64,000 nucleotides of DNA from Comamonadaceae bacterium (GTDB taxonomy: Bacteria > Pseudomonadota > Gammaproteobacteria > Burkholderiales > Burkholderiaceae_C), in assembly GCA_027486495.1 (NCBI GenBank), contig JAIXOZ010000078.1:1-64000 (forward strand), in the 5' to 3' direction. The position numbers and the translations under genes were made by a program. Below the pieces are notes generated by a model. That model was given only the letters and a program-made list of their open reading frames with translations. It was not told where the DNA came from and did no database searches. Shown here one piece after another: positions 46,456-57,354 of the stretch (its first letter is position 1; each line of letters opens with the position of its first letter).

Positions 46456-49107
46456 ATGAGCCAAGCCCCCATTTCCGTCTCCGACATCCGCAAGACCTTT
46501 TTGGACTTTTTTGAGTCCAAAGGCCACACCGTGGTGGCATCCAGCCCCCTGGTGCCGGGCAACGACCCCACCTTGATGTTCACCAACTCGGGCATGGTCC
46601 AGTTCAAGGACGTGTTTTTGGGCTCGGACAAGCGCTCTTATGTGCGCGCCGCCTCGGTGCAGGCCTGCCTGCGCGCCGGTGGCAAGCACAATGACCTGGA
46701 AAACGTGGGCTACACCGCCCGCCACCACACCTTTTTCGAGATGCTGGGCAACTGGTCGTTTGGCGACTACTTCAAGCGCGAGTCGCTGGAGTGGGCGTGG
46801 GAACTGCTCACCCAGGTCTACAAGCTGCCCGCTGACAAGTTGTACGCCACCGTCTACATGGAAGACGACGAGGCCCATGGCATTTGGGAAGGCATTTTTG
46901 TCAAAGCCGGCTGGACCCCTGAGCGCATCAAGGCAGAAAACCGCATCATCCGCATCGGTGACAACAAGGGTGGCCGCTACAAGTCCGACAATTTCTGGAT
47001 GATGGCCGACACGGGCCCTTGTGGTCCTTGCTCCGAGATCTTTTACGACCACGGCGCACACATTCCCGGCGGCCCACCCGGCAGCCCTGACGAAGACGGC
47101 GACCGCTTCATCGAAATCTGGAACAACGTGTTCATGCAGTTCAACATGGACGAGACCGGTGCCGTCACGCCGCTGCCCGCGCCTTGTGTGGACACCGGCA
47201 TGGGCCTGGAGCGCCTGGCCGCCATCTTGCAGCACGTTCACAGCAACTACGAGATCGACATTTTTGACGCGCTGATCAAGGCTGCATCGCGCGAAACCGG
47301 CTGCACCGACCTGAACAACAAGTCGCTGCGTGTGATCGCCGACCACATCCGCGCCACTTCTTTCTTGGTGAGTGACGGTGTGGTGCCGAGCAACGAAGGG
47401 CGCGGCTATGTGCAGCGCCGCATCGTGCGCCGCGCCATCCGCCACGGTTATCTGCTGGGCCAAAAGACCCCGTTCTTCCACAAGCTGGTGCCCGATTTGG
47501 TCAAGCTCATGGGCGCGGCTTATCCCAATATGGCCGATCAGGCCGAGCGCATTGCGGACGTGTTGCGTGTGGAAGAAGAGCGATTCTTTGAGACGCTGCA
47601 AAGCGGCATGCAAATTCTGGATGCGGCTCTTGACGGTGGCGTGAAAGTGCTGCCCGGCGAAGTGGCCTTCAAGCTGCACGACACCTACGGTTTCCCGCTC
47701 GACTTGTCGGCCGATGTGTGCCGCGAACGTGGCTTGTCTGTGGACGAAGCCGGTTTTGCCACGGCCATGGAAAAGCAAAAAGCCCAGGCGCGCGCGGCGG
47801 GCAAGTTCAAGATGGACAAGGCGCTCGATTACTCCGGCGCTGGCAACGACTTTGTGGGCTACGAAGACCTGACGGCCAACGCCAAAGTGCTGGCCTTGTA
47901 CGCCGACGGCAATTCCGTGACCGAACTGAAAGCCGGTCATTCAGGCGTGGTGGTGTTGGACACCACACCGTTTTACGCAGAGTCCGGCGGCCAAGTGGGC
48001 GATCAGGGCATGGTCCACAACGCGGGTGGTCAGTTCAACGTGTTGGATACGCTCAAGATCAAGGCCGATGTGTTCGGTCACCATGGCGAAGTGAAATCCG
48101 GTAGCCTGAAGGTGGGCGATGCGGTGCAAGCCCATGTGGACTTGGCGGTGCGTGCCGCCACCGTGCGCAACCACAGCGCCACCCATCTGATGCACAAGGC
48201 CCTGCGCGAAGTGCTGGGCAGCCATGTTCAGCAAAAAGGCAGCTTGGTCAACGCCGATCGCACCCGTTTCGACTTTGCGCACAACGCGCCCGTGACGGAC
48301 GCCGAAATCCGCCAGATCGAAGCCCAAGTGAACGCCGAAATTTTGGCCAACGCCACAGCGCAAGCGCGTGTGATGGACATCGAAAGTGCCCAGAAAACTG
48401 GCGCGATGATGCTGTTTGGCGAGAAATACGGCGAGACGGTGCGTGTGTTGGACATTGGTTCCAGCCGCGAACTGTGTGGCGGCACCCACGTCAAAGCCAC
48501 GGGCGACATTGGCCTGTTCAAGATCGTGAGCGAAGGCGGCGTGGCCGCTGGCGTGCGCCGCATCGAAGCCGTCACGGGCGCGAATGCTTTGGCTTACCTG
48601 CAGTCGCTCGAAGACACCGTCTCGCAAGCCGCAGGCACGCTCAAGGCCCAACCGGCTGAGCTGAACGCCCGCATTGCGCAAGTGCTGGACCAAGTCAAAG
48701 CGCTGGAGAAAGAACTGGCCGCAGCCAAAGGCAAGCTGGCTTCGGCCCAGGGCGACGAGTTGGCCAAGCAAGCGGTGGACATCAAGGGCATCAAGCTGCT
48801 GGTGGCCACCCTGGAAGGGGCCGACGCCAAGACCCTGCGCGACACCATGGACAAGCTCAAGGACAAGATCAAGACCGCCGTGATTGTGCTGACCGCTGTG
48901 GACGGCGAGAAAGTGCAGATCGCCGCTGGTGTGACCGCCGACACTGTGGGCAAAGTCAAAGCCGGTGAACTGGCCAGCTTTGTGGCTGCTCAAGTGGGCG
49001 GCAAAGGCGGCGGCAAGCCCGACATGGCCATGGCCGGAGGCACCAACCCAGCAGCCTTGCCCGCAGCTTTGGCCAGTGTGCAAGCTTGGGTGACTGAACG
49101 GGTTTGA
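46456..49107 (+). CDS. alaS: Alanine--tRNA ligase
   Basis: 883 aa; [78 protein letters not shown]. Confidence 0.98.
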   Translation: MSQAPISVSDIRKTFLDFFESKGHTVVASSPLVPGNDPTLMFTNSGMVQFKDVFLGSDKRSYVRAASVQACLRAGGKHNDLENVGYTARHHTFFEMLGNWSFGDYFKRESLEWAWELLTQVYKLPADKLYATVYMEDDEAHGIWEGIFVKAGWTPERIKAENRIIRIGDNKGGRYKSDNFWMMADTGPCGPCSEIFYDHGAHIPGGPPGSPDEDGDRFIEIWNNVFMQFNMDETGAVTPLPAPCVDTGMGLERLAAILQHVHSNYEIDIFDALIKAASRETGCTDLNNKSLRVIADHIRATSFLVSDGVVPSNEGRGYVQRRIVRRAIRHGYLLGQKTPFFHKLVPDLVKLMGAAYPNMADQAERIADVLRVEEERFFETLQSGMQILDAALDGGVKVLPGEVAFKLHDTYGFPLDLSADVCRERGLSVDEAGFATAMEKQKAQARAAGKFKMDKALDYSGAGNDFVGYEDLTANAKVLALYADGNSVTELKAGHSGVVVLDTTPFYAESGGQVGDQGMVHNAGGQFNVLDTLKIKADVFGHHGEVKSGSLKVGDAVQAHVDLAVRAATVRNHSATHLMHKALREVLGSHVQQKGSLVNADRTRFDFAHNAPVTDAEIRQIEAQVNAEILANATAQARVMDIESAQKTGAMMLFGEKYGETVRVLDIGSSRELCGGTHVKATGDIGLFKIVSEGGVAAGVRRIEAVTGANALAYLQSLEDTVSQAAGTLKAQPAELNARIAQVLDQVKALEKELAAAKGKLASAQGDELAKQAVDIKGIKLLVATLEGADAKTLRDTMDKLKDKIKTAVIVLTAVDGEKVQIAAGVTADTVGKVKAGELASFVAAQVGGKGGGKPDMAMAGGTNPAALPAALASVQAWVTERV

Positions 49108-49139
49108 AAACCTGCTGATCCGTTGATCCGTTGATCGTC

Positions 49140-50372
49140 TCAGCTTGCCTGAGACACGGCACCTTTCGCGATCAAGTCGTTGATTTCAGCCTCGCTCAAG
49201 CCATGTTCTTGCAGCAGCTCTCGCGTGTGCTGGCCCAGCAATGGCGCAGCTTGGCCGTTGTCTGTGGGCGTTCGCGAAAAGTGAATCGGGCATCCAATGC
49301 CACGGGTGGTGCCCGCTTGCGGGTGTTCCAGAGTGACCACCATGCCGCGAGCCAAGGTTTGTGGGTGTGACAGCGCCTCGCCAATGGTGTGCACCGGTCC
49401 CGCGGGCACGCCCGCTGCATCCATGTCGGCCTGCCATTCGGCGCGGGTGCGTTTCCGCAGCACCGCATTCATCAGTGCGACCAGCTCACCCAAGTTCGCC
49501 ATGCGCTCGCTGTTGGTCACAAATCGGGGGTCTTCGCGCCACTCGGGGTGGCCCAGCACTTGGCAGATGCGCTCCCAGTTGGTTTGGTTGGCCCCGCCGA
49601 TGTTGATCCATCCGTCGCTGGCCTCAAAGGCCTGGTAGGGCGCGGTCAGGATGTGTGCCGAGCCCGTGGGCTGAGGCTCGCGCTGCGTCGCCAGCCAGAC
49701 GGCTGCGTGCCAATAGGTTTGCTGCAAGGCGGCGTCGCTCAACGAGGTATCCACTATTTGGCCTTCACCGGTTTTGAGTTTGTGGATGTAAGCCGCCAAG
49801 ATGCCCGTGGCTGCCAAGATGCCCGCGTTCATGTCAGACACAGCGTTGCCGCTTTTAGCGGGGGGCCGACCGGGTTCCCCTGTCACAGCCATCAGGCCTG
49901 CAAAGCCTTGGGCGATCAGGTCAAAGCCGCCTTTATCGGCATAAGGCCCCGTGCGGCCATAGCCTGAGATGGCGCAGTAGATCAGCCCTGGATTCACCTC
50001 GCGCAGGGCTTCGTAGCCCAGATCCAACTTTTCCATGGTGCCGCCACGAAAGTTCTCGACCAGCACATCGGCGTTTTTGACCATGCGCAGCAGCAGGGCG
50101 CGGCCTTGGGGTTTTTTCAGATCCAGCGCCAGACCCCGTTTGTTGCGGTTGAGCATCAAAAAGGGCGCTGATACGCCATTGATTTGCGGGTCGCTGTAGC
50201 CCCGGGCGTCATCGCCGCCGGGCAGCTTTTCGATCTTGATGACGTCGGCTCCCATGTCGGCCAACAGCAGACCACAAGTCGGGCCCGACATGATTTGCGT
50301 CATTTCGAGGACGCGCAGACCGGCCAAAGGCCCGGTGCGTTGTGCGCTTGCCATGGTCAAAGACCTTTCCAA
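49140..50372 (-). CDS. CaiB/BaiF CoA-transferase
   Basis: LAGLRVLEMTQIMSGPTCGLLLADMGADVIKIEKLPGGDDARGY; FLMLNRNKRGLALDLKKPQG. Confidence 0.94.
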   Translation of the reverse strand: MERSLTMASAQRTGPLAGLRVLEMTQIMSGPTCGLLLADMGADVIKIEKLPGGDDARGYSDPQINGVSAPFLMLNRNKRGLALDLKKPQGRALLLRMVKNADVLVENFRGGTMEKLDLGYEALREVNPGLIYCAISGYGRTGPYADKGGFDLIAQGFAGLMAVTGEPGRPPAKSGNAVSDMNAGILAATGILAAYIHKLKTGEGQIVDTSLSDAALQQTYWHAAVWLATQREPQPTGSAHILTAPYQAFEASDGWINIGGANQTNWERICQVLGHPEWREDPRFVTNSERMANLGELVALMNAVLRKRTRAEWQADMDAAGVPAGPVHTIGEALSHPQTLARGMVVTLEHPQAGTTRGIGCPIHFSRTPTDNGQAAPLLGQHTRELLQEHGLSEAEINDLIAKGAVSQAS

Positions 50373-51145
50373 AGGGGTTTGCGTTTGGCTACAAAGGCGC
50401 TGACGCCTTCACGGAAGTCCTCGCTGCCATAGGCTTGGCGAATCAGGTCTTCGGCCTCGGGTGCGCTGTGCTGCACCAAGCGTTTCAGGGCTTGCTTGCT
50501 GACCTGTTGGGTCACTGGGGCCAGGGTGGTCAGGCGCTGCACCAATGCGCTGGTGGCCGCGTCGATGTCGCTGGGCTCTGCCAATTGGTGTAAGTAACCG
50601 CAGGAAAGGGCTTCGTCGGCCCCAATCATCTCGGCCAACATGAGCATGCGTTTAACGCGTTGAGGTCCGAAAGCGGCGCTCAGCCGCGCCACATTGGCCA
50701 CCGACAAACAGTTGCCCAAGGTTTTGGCAATGGGCACGCCCAATTGCGAGCCCGGTGTGGCCAGGCGAAAGTCACAAGCGGTGGCAATGGCCAGCCCACC
50801 CCCCACAGCCCAACCTTCAATCAGCGCCACCGTGGGCATGGGCAGCGAGCACAGCAGTTCGATGCAGGCCTCGATCTGCGCTTCGTAAGCCACACCATCA
50901 TCGCCCGTGGTGAAGGTTTTGAACTGGTCGATGTCGGTACCCGCCACAAAGGCTTGGCCGCCTGCGCCGCGAAACACCACGGCCCGCACGCCCGGATCAG
51001 TCATGAAGCCCTGGCAATGTTCGCAGAGCTGTTGGTACATGGCCCAGGTCATCGCGTTGCGCGCCTGGGGTCGGTTGAAGGTCACCGTGGCCACACCTTG
51101 CCAAATGACAAGGTCCACGGTGCCTGAGGCCAAAATGTCGGTCAT
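50357..51145 (-). CDS. Enoyl-CoA hydratase/isomerase family protein
   Basis: VATVTFNRPQARNAMTWAMYQQL; AFVAGTDIDQFK; LIEGWAVGGGLAIATACDFRLAT. Confidence 0.93.
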   Translation of the reverse strand: MTDILASGTVDLVIWQGVATVTFNRPQARNAMTWAMYQQLCEHCQGFMTDPGVRAVVFRGAGGQAFVAGTDIDQFKTFTTGDDGVAYEAQIEACIELLCSLPMPTVALIEGWAVGGGLAIATACDFRLATPGSQLGVPIAKTLGNCLSVANVARLSAAFGPQRVKRMLMLAEMIGADEALSCGYLHQLAEPSDIDAATSALVQRLTTLAPVTQQVSKQALKRLVQHSAPEAEDLIRQAYGSEDFREGVSAFVAKRKPLWKGL

Positions 51146-52122
51146 CAGCTGTCGAGCTTGACGTTGCTGTCCTTGACCACTTTGGCCCACTTGACCTGCT
51201 CGGTGCGGATGAAGTCGGCAAAGCGTTGGGCGGAGCCGCCACCGTCTTCTGCGCCATATTGGGCCAATTTTTCTACCACGTCCGGCATGACCAAGACCTT
51301 GTTGATGTCTTCGTTCATGCGCTGTGCCATGGCTGGGGGTAACTTGCCGGGACCCACCAAGCCATACCAGGTGGTGGCTTCGAAGTTGGGAAATCCCGCT
51401 TCAACCATGGTGGGCACATTCGGGTAGCTGGCGGCCCGTTTGGCTCGGGTTTGTGCAATTGCACGTACCTTGCCACTTTTAACGTGGGGTGTGGCCGCGG
51501 TCATGGTGTCAAACGAGTACCCGATTTGTCCCCCAATCAAATCTACCAACATGGGGCCAGATCCTTTGTAAGGGATGTGGTTGGTGTCCACACCCGCCGC
51601 CAATTTGAAGGACTCCAAAGCCATGTGCTGGGCCGAGCCCTGACCGGCAGAGCCAAAGCTGACTTTGCCGGGGTTGGCCTTGCACTGCGCGACCAATTCG
51701 GCCACGGTTTTGGAAGGCTGGTCGTTGTTCGAAATGAGCAAATTGGGTGTGATCCCCACCAGGGTCAAAGGCGTGAAGTCGCGGTCCACCACATAGTTGA
51801 GTTTGGGCATGAGCGCAGGGGCCAATGCATGGCTGTTGATGTGCGCCATCAGCAAGGTGTTGCCGTCAGGGGCGGCCTTGGCCACAGCTTCAGCAGCGAT
51901 CACCCCCGTGGCCCCGGCGCGGTTTTCAACCAACACCGTGATGCCCCACATGGTTTGCAGTTTTTGGGCCACGATGCGGGCCAAGATGTCGGTGCCGCCT
52001 CCTGGTGCAAATCCCACCAGGATGCGCACCGGACCGGCGGGCAAGGTTTGGGCTTGGATCGACGGGGCCACCATCGTTGCGGCGGTGGCAGCGGTAGCGG
52101 CCACAAAGGTTCTGCGTTTCAT
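51145..52122 (-). CDS. Tripartite tricarboxylate transporter substrate-binding protein (Bug family)
   Basis: GPVRILVGFAPGGGTDILARIVAQKLQ; VENRAGATGVIAAEAVAKAAPDGNTLLM. Confidence 0.94.
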   Translation of the reverse strand: MKRRTFVAATAATAATMVAPSIQAQTLPAGPVRILVGFAPGGGTDILARIVAQKLQTMWGITVLVENRAGATGVIAAEAVAKAAPDGNTLLMAHINSHALAPALMPKLNYVVDRDFTPLTLVGITPNLLISNNDQPSKTVAELVAQCKANPGKVSFGSAGQGSAQHMALESFKLAAGVDTNHIPYKGSGPMLVDLIGGQIGYSFDTMTAATPHVKSGKVRAIAQTRAKRAASYPNVPTMVEAGFPNFEATTWYGLVGPGKLPPAMAQRMNEDINKVLVMPDVVEKLAQYGAEDGGGSAQRFADFIRTEQVKWAKVVKDSNVKLDS

Positions 52123-52164
52123 GTTGTCTCCTTGGGTAGTTGTTGGAAATGCACGCGAGAAAAC

Positions 52165-52190
52165 GAAAAGCCCCGGGTTCTGTGCCCGGG
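52165..52190 (-). terminator. Hairpin terminator downstream of aminotransferase gene
   Basis: CCCGGG-TTCTGTG-CCCGGG with flanking A/T runs. Confidence 0.5.
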
Positions 52191-52192
52191 TT

Positions 52193-53383
52193 TCATTGGC
52201 TTGAAAAATGGTCCATGATGGCTTGCACGCCGCTGCCTTGCAGCGCCACGCCCGAAAGCTTCAGGCCCATTTCGCAGCCCGCCACGGTGGCGATCAGGGT
52301 CAGGTCGTTGCTGTCACCCAGGTGGCCTATCCGGAACATGCGGCCTTTGACTTTGCCAAGGCCCGTGCCCAGTGAGCAGTCAAAACGTTGGTGAATGACC
52401 TTGCGCACCGCGTCGGCGTCGATGCCTTCGGGGGTCATGACCCCAGTCAAGATGGGCGAGTAAACAGCCGGGTCGGCGCACTGGATGGGCAGGCCCCAGG
52501 CATTCACGGCCGCACGCACGCCAGCGGCCCAGCGTTGGTGCCGCGCAAAAACCTTGTCGAGGCCTTCGGCCAGCAGCATGTCGCAGGCCTCGCTGAGGCC
52601 GTAGAGCAAATTCGTGTTGGGTGTGGAGGGCCAGTAGCCGTTTTTGTTCATCTCGATCATCTCGCCCCAAGCCCAATAGCTGCGGGGCATGCCGCCTTTT
52701 TGGCTGACTTCGATGGCGCGCGGTGACAGGGCGTTGAAGCTGATGCCGGGCGGCAGCATCAAGCCTTTTTGTGAGCCGCTGATGGTCACGTCCACGCCCC
52801 ATTCGTCGTGCCGATAGTCGGCGCTGGCCAGGCCCGAGATGGTGTCGACCAAGAGCAAGGCCGGGTGTTTGGCGGCGTCCATGGCCCGACGCACGGCGGC
52901 GATGTCGCTGGTCACGCCGGTCGAGGTTTCGTTGTGCACCACGCAAACGGCCTTGATGCTGTGGCCCGTGTCGGCTTTCAGGCGTTGCTCGATCAGGTCG
53001 GCTTGCACGCCGTTGCGCCAGCCTTCCAGGCCAGGCAGGCTAATGACCTCTGATTTGAGTCCAAGTTGGTTGGCCAGTTTGTTCCACAAAAACGCAAAGT
53101 GCCCGGTTTCGTACATCAGCACATGGTCGCCCGCCTGGAGCACGTTGCTGAGCGCTGCCTCCCAAGCCCCCGTGCCGGAGGCGGGGTAGATCATGACCGG
53201 GTGGCGGGTTTTGAATATTTTTTGGACATCGGCCAGGACTTTCAGGCCCAGGGCACCGAACTCGGGACCACGGTGGTCGATGGTGGGCGAGCTGATGGCG
53301 CGCAAGATGCGGTCGGGTACGGGAGAAGGACCTGGAATTTGCAGGAAGTGGCGACCGGTGGGGTGAAAATTGGTGACGAGCAT
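52193..53383 (-). CDS. Alanine/serine--glyoxylate aminotransferase family protein
   Basis: HFLQIPGPSPVPDRILRAISSPTIDHRGPEF; YPASGTGAWEAALSN; NETSTGVTSDI; VDTISGLASADYRHDEWGVDVTISGSQKGLMLPPG. Confidence 0.94.
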   Translation of the reverse strand: MLVTNFHPTGRHFLQIPGPSPVPDRILRAISSPTIDHRGPEFGALGLKVLADVQKIFKTRHPVMIYPASGTGAWEAALSNVLQAGDHVLMYETGHFAFLWNKLANQLGLKSEVISLPGLEGWRNGVQADLIEQRLKADTGHSIKAVCVVHNETSTGVTSDIAAVRRAMDAAKHPALLLVDTISGLASADYRHDEWGVDVTISGSQKGLMLPPGISFNALSPRAIEVSQKGGMPRSYWAWGEMIEMNKNGYWPSTPNTNLLYGLSEACDMLLAEGLDKVFARHQRWAAGVRAAVNAWGLPIQCADPAVYSPILTGVMTPEGIDADAVRKVIHQRFDCSLGTGLGKVKGRMFRIGHLGDSNDLTLIATVAGCEMGLKLSGVALQGSGVQAIMDHFSSQ

Positions 53384-53410
53384 GGGTAATGAAGCCTTTC
53401 TAATGGTCTT

Positions 53411-53490
53411 ATTTTTTGTATTCAAAATACATTTGTCAAGGGCGTTTGCCCTAAAATTCTTTCTATCACAAGAATTTTTTGTATTCAAAA
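53411..53490. promoter_or_regulatory. Two 17-bp perfect direct repeats ATTTTTTGTATTCAAAA (53411-53427, 53474-53490), candidate GntR operators
   Basis: Located in the divergent intergenic region next to the GntR gene. Confidence 0.65.
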
Positions 53491-53497
53491 CAAGCTC

Positions 53498-54223
53498 ATG
53501 GCCAAAGAACACCTGTCCATTGCCCGTCCCGTTTTGCACGAACAAGTGGCGCAGCGCCTGCGCCAAATGTTGGTGGAGGGTTTGATCCCGCCGGGGGGCA
53601 AACTCAATGAGCGCACCCTTTGCGAAGAGCTGAGCATCTCGCGCACACCCTTGCGCGAAGCCATCAAGATGCTGGCCGCAGAAGGCCTGGTGGAGTTGTT
53701 GCCCAACAGGGGTTCGGTGGCCGTTCAGCTGAGCGAGTCGGATGTGCGCCACACCTTTGAAGTGATGGCCGGTTTAGAAGGCCTGTCGGGTGAGTTGGCT
53801 GCGCAGCGCGTGACCGATGCCGAACTCAACGAAATCAAGGCCCTCCATTTCGAGATGATGGCCGCCTACACACGGCGTGACTTGTCGGCCTATTACCAAG
53901 TCAATGCGGCGATTCACCACAGTTTCAACGCGGCGGCCAAGAATCCGGTGCTGACGGCCACTTACAACCAAGTCAACGCCCGCTTGCAGGCGCTGCGCTT
54001 TCGTTCCAACCAAGACGGTGACAAGTGGAAGAGGGCCGTGGACGAGCACATCGCGATGGTGCAGGCACTGGAGGCCCGCGACGCTGCAGCCTTGCGCCAG
54101 GTGCTCATGCACCACTTGGACAACAAGCGCAACGTGGTGATTGAGCAGCTGCGCAGCGCCCAAAATGCCCCCATCAGCGACAACCACACATCGCCATCCC
54201 TCACAGAAGGACACGCCCCATGA
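53498..54223 (+). CDS. GntR family (FCD) transcriptional regulator
   Basis: LHEQVAQRLRQMLVEGLIPPGGKLNERTLCEELSISRTPLREAIKMLAAEGLVELLPNRGSVAVQLSE. Confidence 0.95.
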   Translation: MAKEHLSIARPVLHEQVAQRLRQMLVEGLIPPGGKLNERTLCEELSISRTPLREAIKMLAAEGLVELLPNRGSVAVQLSESDVRHTFEVMAGLEGLSGELAAQRVTDAELNEIKALHFEMMAAYTRRDLSAYYQVNAAIHHSFNAAAKNPVLTATYNQVNARLQALRFRSNQDGDKWKRAVDEHIAMVQALEARDAAALRQVLMHHLDNKRNVVIEQLRSAQNAPISDNHTSPSLTEGHAP

Positions 54224-57200
54224 ACGCCCCTTTGCCGATCGATTTGTCCCAATCCTTGCCCGACCATGCCTACGACAAGGTCGCGCACATCAGCAACGAG
54301 GTGGCCGGGCTGCTCGCCAAGCGCTTGCGCTCGGATACCCGGGGTGAGGTCTTGTTTTCTGCGGCTGACCGGGGCCGATACGCCACTGATGCATCGATTT
54401 ATCAGCAAATGCCTGTAGGCGTTTTTGTGCCGCGTGACGAAGCCGACGTGCGCGTTGCGCTGGACATTTGCCGTGATTTGGGCGTGCCCATCGTGCCGCG
54501 CGGCGGCGGCACCAGCCAATGTGGCCAGACGGTGGGCGCGGGTTTGGTCATTGATCACTCCAAACACATGCGCAAGATCATGTCGGTGGACGCTGAGCAG
54601 CGCACCGCCACAGTGGAGCCAGGCCTGGTGCTGGACCACCTGAACGCAGCCCTCAAAACGCATGGACTTTGGTACCCGGTGGACGTGTCCACCAGCGCGC
54701 AGGCCACGCTGGGCGGCATGGCGGGCAACAACTCGTGTGGCAGTCGATCCATTGCTTACGGCAACATGGTGCACAACGTGCTGGGGGCTGAGGCGTGGTT
54801 GGCCGATGGCAGTTTGCTCACATTTGGCGCCTATGAAAAAGCCCAAGGCCGCGCTCGTCAGATTGGTGACTTTGTGCGCGATTTGGCGCAGCAGCACGCC
54901 CCTGAGATGGACGCCCACTGGCCCAAAGTGTTGCGCCGCGTGGCCGGTTACAACCTGGACATTTTCCGCAACCAAAACGAGCGGCCTTACACGGCGGATG
55001 GCTCGGTCAACCTGGCGCATTTGCTCATTGGCAGCGAGGGCACGCTGGCCCTCACGCGTTCGCTGACTTTGCGCCTGGCCGAGTTGCCACGCGCCAAGGT
55101 GCTGGGCGTGGTGAACTTCCCGAGCTTTTACCAGGCCATGGATTCGGCCCAGCACATCGTCAAACTGGGGCAGGGCATGCCGGTGGGGCACTTGTCGGCC
55201 GTCGAGCTGGTGGACCGCACCATGATCGAGCTGTCTTTGCAAAACCCGGCTTTTGCGCCCACCATCCGCACCGCTTTGTCGCCGCACATCAACGGCGGCA
55301 TGCCCGAGGCGGTGTTGTTGGTGGAGTTTTCCGGGCCGTGCAAGGCCCACATCGCGCACAAGATCAAGGAGTTGGTGGAGCTCATGGGCGACTTGGGCCT
55401 GCCCGGCAGCGTGGTCGAGATGGTGGACGATGCGCCGCAAAAAAACCTGTGGGAAGTGCGCAAAGCGGGCCTCAACATCATGATGAGCCTGCGCGGCGAT
55501 GGCAAACCAGTGAGTTTCATTGAGGACTGCGCCGTGCCTTTGGAGAGTCTGGCCGAGTACACCGATGCCTTGACCGGCGTGTTTCGCAAATACGGCAGCC
55601 GAGGCACTTGGTACGCCCACGCCTCGGTGGGCACCTTGCATGTGCGGCCGATTTTGGACATGCGCCGCGATGGGGCGAGCAAAATGCGCGCCATTGCCGA
55701 AGAGGCCAGCGAACTGGTACGCCGCTACAAAGGCGCTTTCAGTGGCGAGCATGGCGACGGCCTGTGCCGGGGCGAGTGGATCGGTTGGCAGTTTGGCCCG
55801 CGCATCAGCGAGGCCTTTGCACAGATCAAGCAGCAGATGGACCCGCAGCAACTGCTGTGCCCCCAGCGCATCGTCAACCCGCCCAAAATGGACGACACCA
55901 CGCTGATGCGTTTTCCGCCCAGCTACAAGGTGGTGCCCATCCGCACCGCGCTGGACTGGAGCGCCTGGAACGTGCAAAACGACCCGGTCACCGAGCAAAC
56001 CAGCGCCCCAGGCACCGGCGGTGACCCGGCCCAGGGCCTGGCCAAGGCGGTGGAGATGTGCAACAACAACGGCCATTGCCGCAAGTTCGATGCAGGCACC
56101 ATGTGCCCCAGCTACCGGGTGACCCGCGACGAGAAACACCTGACGCGTGGCCGCGCCAACACTTTGCGTCTGGCCTTGAGCGGCCAGATCGAAGGCCTGG
56201 CGGGCGAAGACGCTTTGAGCAGCGAAGCTGTGCGCGAGGCCATGGACCTGTGCGTGGGCTGCAAAGGCTGCAAGCGCGATTGCCCCACCGGGGTGGACAT
56301 GGCCAAGATGAAGGTTGAGTTTTTGCAGCACTACAAGGCCAAGCATGGTCACACGCTGCAAGACAAATTAGTCGCCAATTTGCCCGACTATGCCCGCTGG
56401 GCGGCGCGCCTGGCCCCGGTCTTGAACCTGCGCAACCGCATGCCTTTGCTGGCCACGTTGACGGAAAAGCTCTTGGGCCTGTCGGCCAAGCGCAGCTTAC
56501 CCGAGTGGCAGATGCGTCACTTCTTCAACACCTCGCCTAGCGCTGCACAAGCCACCGCCACCCGTGCCGAGGTGTTGGCCTCCACGCATGGCGTGGTCTT
56601 GTTTGTGGACACCTTCAACGGCTACTTGGAGTCGGCCAACGCGCATGCTGCCGTGAAGGTCCTGCAGGCGGCCGGTTACACGGTGCATGTGGCCACCAAG
56701 CTGCAGGGCGATGGACAGCACTTGTGCTGTGGCCGCACTTTTCTTGCCAGCGGCATGGTGGACAAAGCCCGCGAAAAGGCCAGCGAGGTGGTGCAAAGCC
56801 TGCTGCCTTTTGCCGAAAAAGGTCTGTCCATCGTGGGCTTGGAGCCTTCATGCCTGCTCACGCTGCGCGACGAAATGCTGGTCATGGGCTTGGGTGACGG
56901 CGCGCAACGCATCGCCGGGCAAGCCTTGTTGTTCGAGGAATTTTTGGCCCGCGAAGCCCAGGCGGGGCAGCTGGATGGGCTCAAGGCGCAAATCGCCCCG
57001 GTAGAGCGGCCGGTCTTGCTGCACGGGCATTGCCACCAAAAAGCCTTTGACGCGGTGTCGCCCGTGATGGAAGTCTTGCGCTGGATTCCGGGGGCCAAGC
57101 CGCAGCTGATCGAGAGCAGTTGCTGCGGCATGGCGGGCAGCTTTGGTTACGAGGCCAGCCACTACGAGATGTCGATGCAAATGGCCGAATTGAGCTTGCT

Positions 57201-57333
57201 GCCCGCCGTGCGCGCCCAAGCCGACGCGATCGTGGTGGCCGACGGCACCAGCTGCCGCCACCAAATCCACGACGGTGCTGGGCGTGAGGCGGTGCACCTG
57301 AGCCAGTTGCTGGCGGGTTTGTTGCCGAAGTAA
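54220..57333 (+). CDS. FAD-binding/4Fe-4S fusion oxidoreductase (GlcD-GlcF-like)
   Basis: 1037 aa; PIVPRGGGTSQCGQTVGAGLVIDHSKHM; GGMAGNNSCGSRSIAYG; CVGCKGCKRDCPTGVDMAKMK; CCGMAGSFGYE. Confidence 0.93.
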   Translation: MNAPLPIDLSQSLPDHAYDKVAHISNEVAGLLAKRLRSDTRGEVLFSAADRGRYATDASIYQQMPVGVFVPRDEADVRVALDICRDLGVPIVPRGGGTSQCGQTVGAGLVIDHSKHMRKIMSVDAEQRTATVEPGLVLDHLNAALKTHGLWYPVDVSTSAQATLGGMAGNNSCGSRSIAYGNMVHNVLGAEAWLADGSLLTFGAYEKAQGRARQIGDFVRDLAQQHAPEMDAHWPKVLRRVAGYNLDIFRNQNERPYTADGSVNLAHLLIGSEGTLALTRSLTLRLAELPRAKVLGVVNFPSFYQAMDSAQHIVKLGQGMPVGHLSAVELVDRTMIELSLQNPAFAPTIRTALSPHINGGMPEAVLLVEFSGPCKAHIAHKIKELVELMGDLGLPGSVVEMVDDAPQKNLWEVRKAGLNIMMSLRGDGKPVSFIEDCAVPLESLAEYTDALTGVFRKYGSRGTWYAHASVGTLHVRPILDMRRDGASKMRAIAEEASELVRRYKGAFSGEHGDGLCRGEWIGWQFGPRISEAFAQIKQQMDPQQLLCPQRIVNPPKMDDTTLMRFPPSYKVVPIRTALDWSAWNVQNDPVTEQTSAPGTGGDPAQGLAKAVEMCNNNGHCRKFDAGTMCPSYRVTRDEKHLTRGRANTLRLALSGQIEGLAGEDALSSEAVREAMDLCVGCKGCKRDCPTGVDMAKMKVEFLQHYKAKHGHTLQDKLVANLPDYARWAARLAPVLNLRNRMPLLATLTEKLLGLSAKRSLPEWQMRHFFNTSPSAAQATATRAEVLASTHGVVLFVDTFNGYLESANAHAAVKVLQAAGYTVHVATKLQGDGQHLCCGRTFLASGMVDKAREKASEVVQSLLPFAEKGLSIVGLEPSCLLTLRDEMLVMGLGDGAQRIAGQALLFEEFLAREAQAGQLDGLKAQIAPVERPVLLHGHCHQKAFDAVSPVMEVLRWIPGAKPQLIESSCCGMAGSFGYEASHYEMSMQMAELSLLPAVRAQADAIVVADGTSCRHQIHDGAGREAVHLSQLLAGLLPK

Positions 57334-57354
57334 CGAGCCCCATGGGATACAACC

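Noticed and set aside
45207-46514. 435-aa plus-strand ORF
   Set aside because: Antisense to gabD; shadow ORF
46420-47940. 506-aa minus-strand ORF
   Set aside because: Antisense to alaS; shadow ORF
47941-49083. 380-aa minus-strand ORF
   Set aside because: Antisense to alaS; shadow ORF
53962-56361. 799-aa minus-strand ORF
   Set aside because: Antisense to the strongly supported FAD/Fe-S oxidoreductase; a high-GC shadow ORF with low-complexity H/Q/A-rich translation
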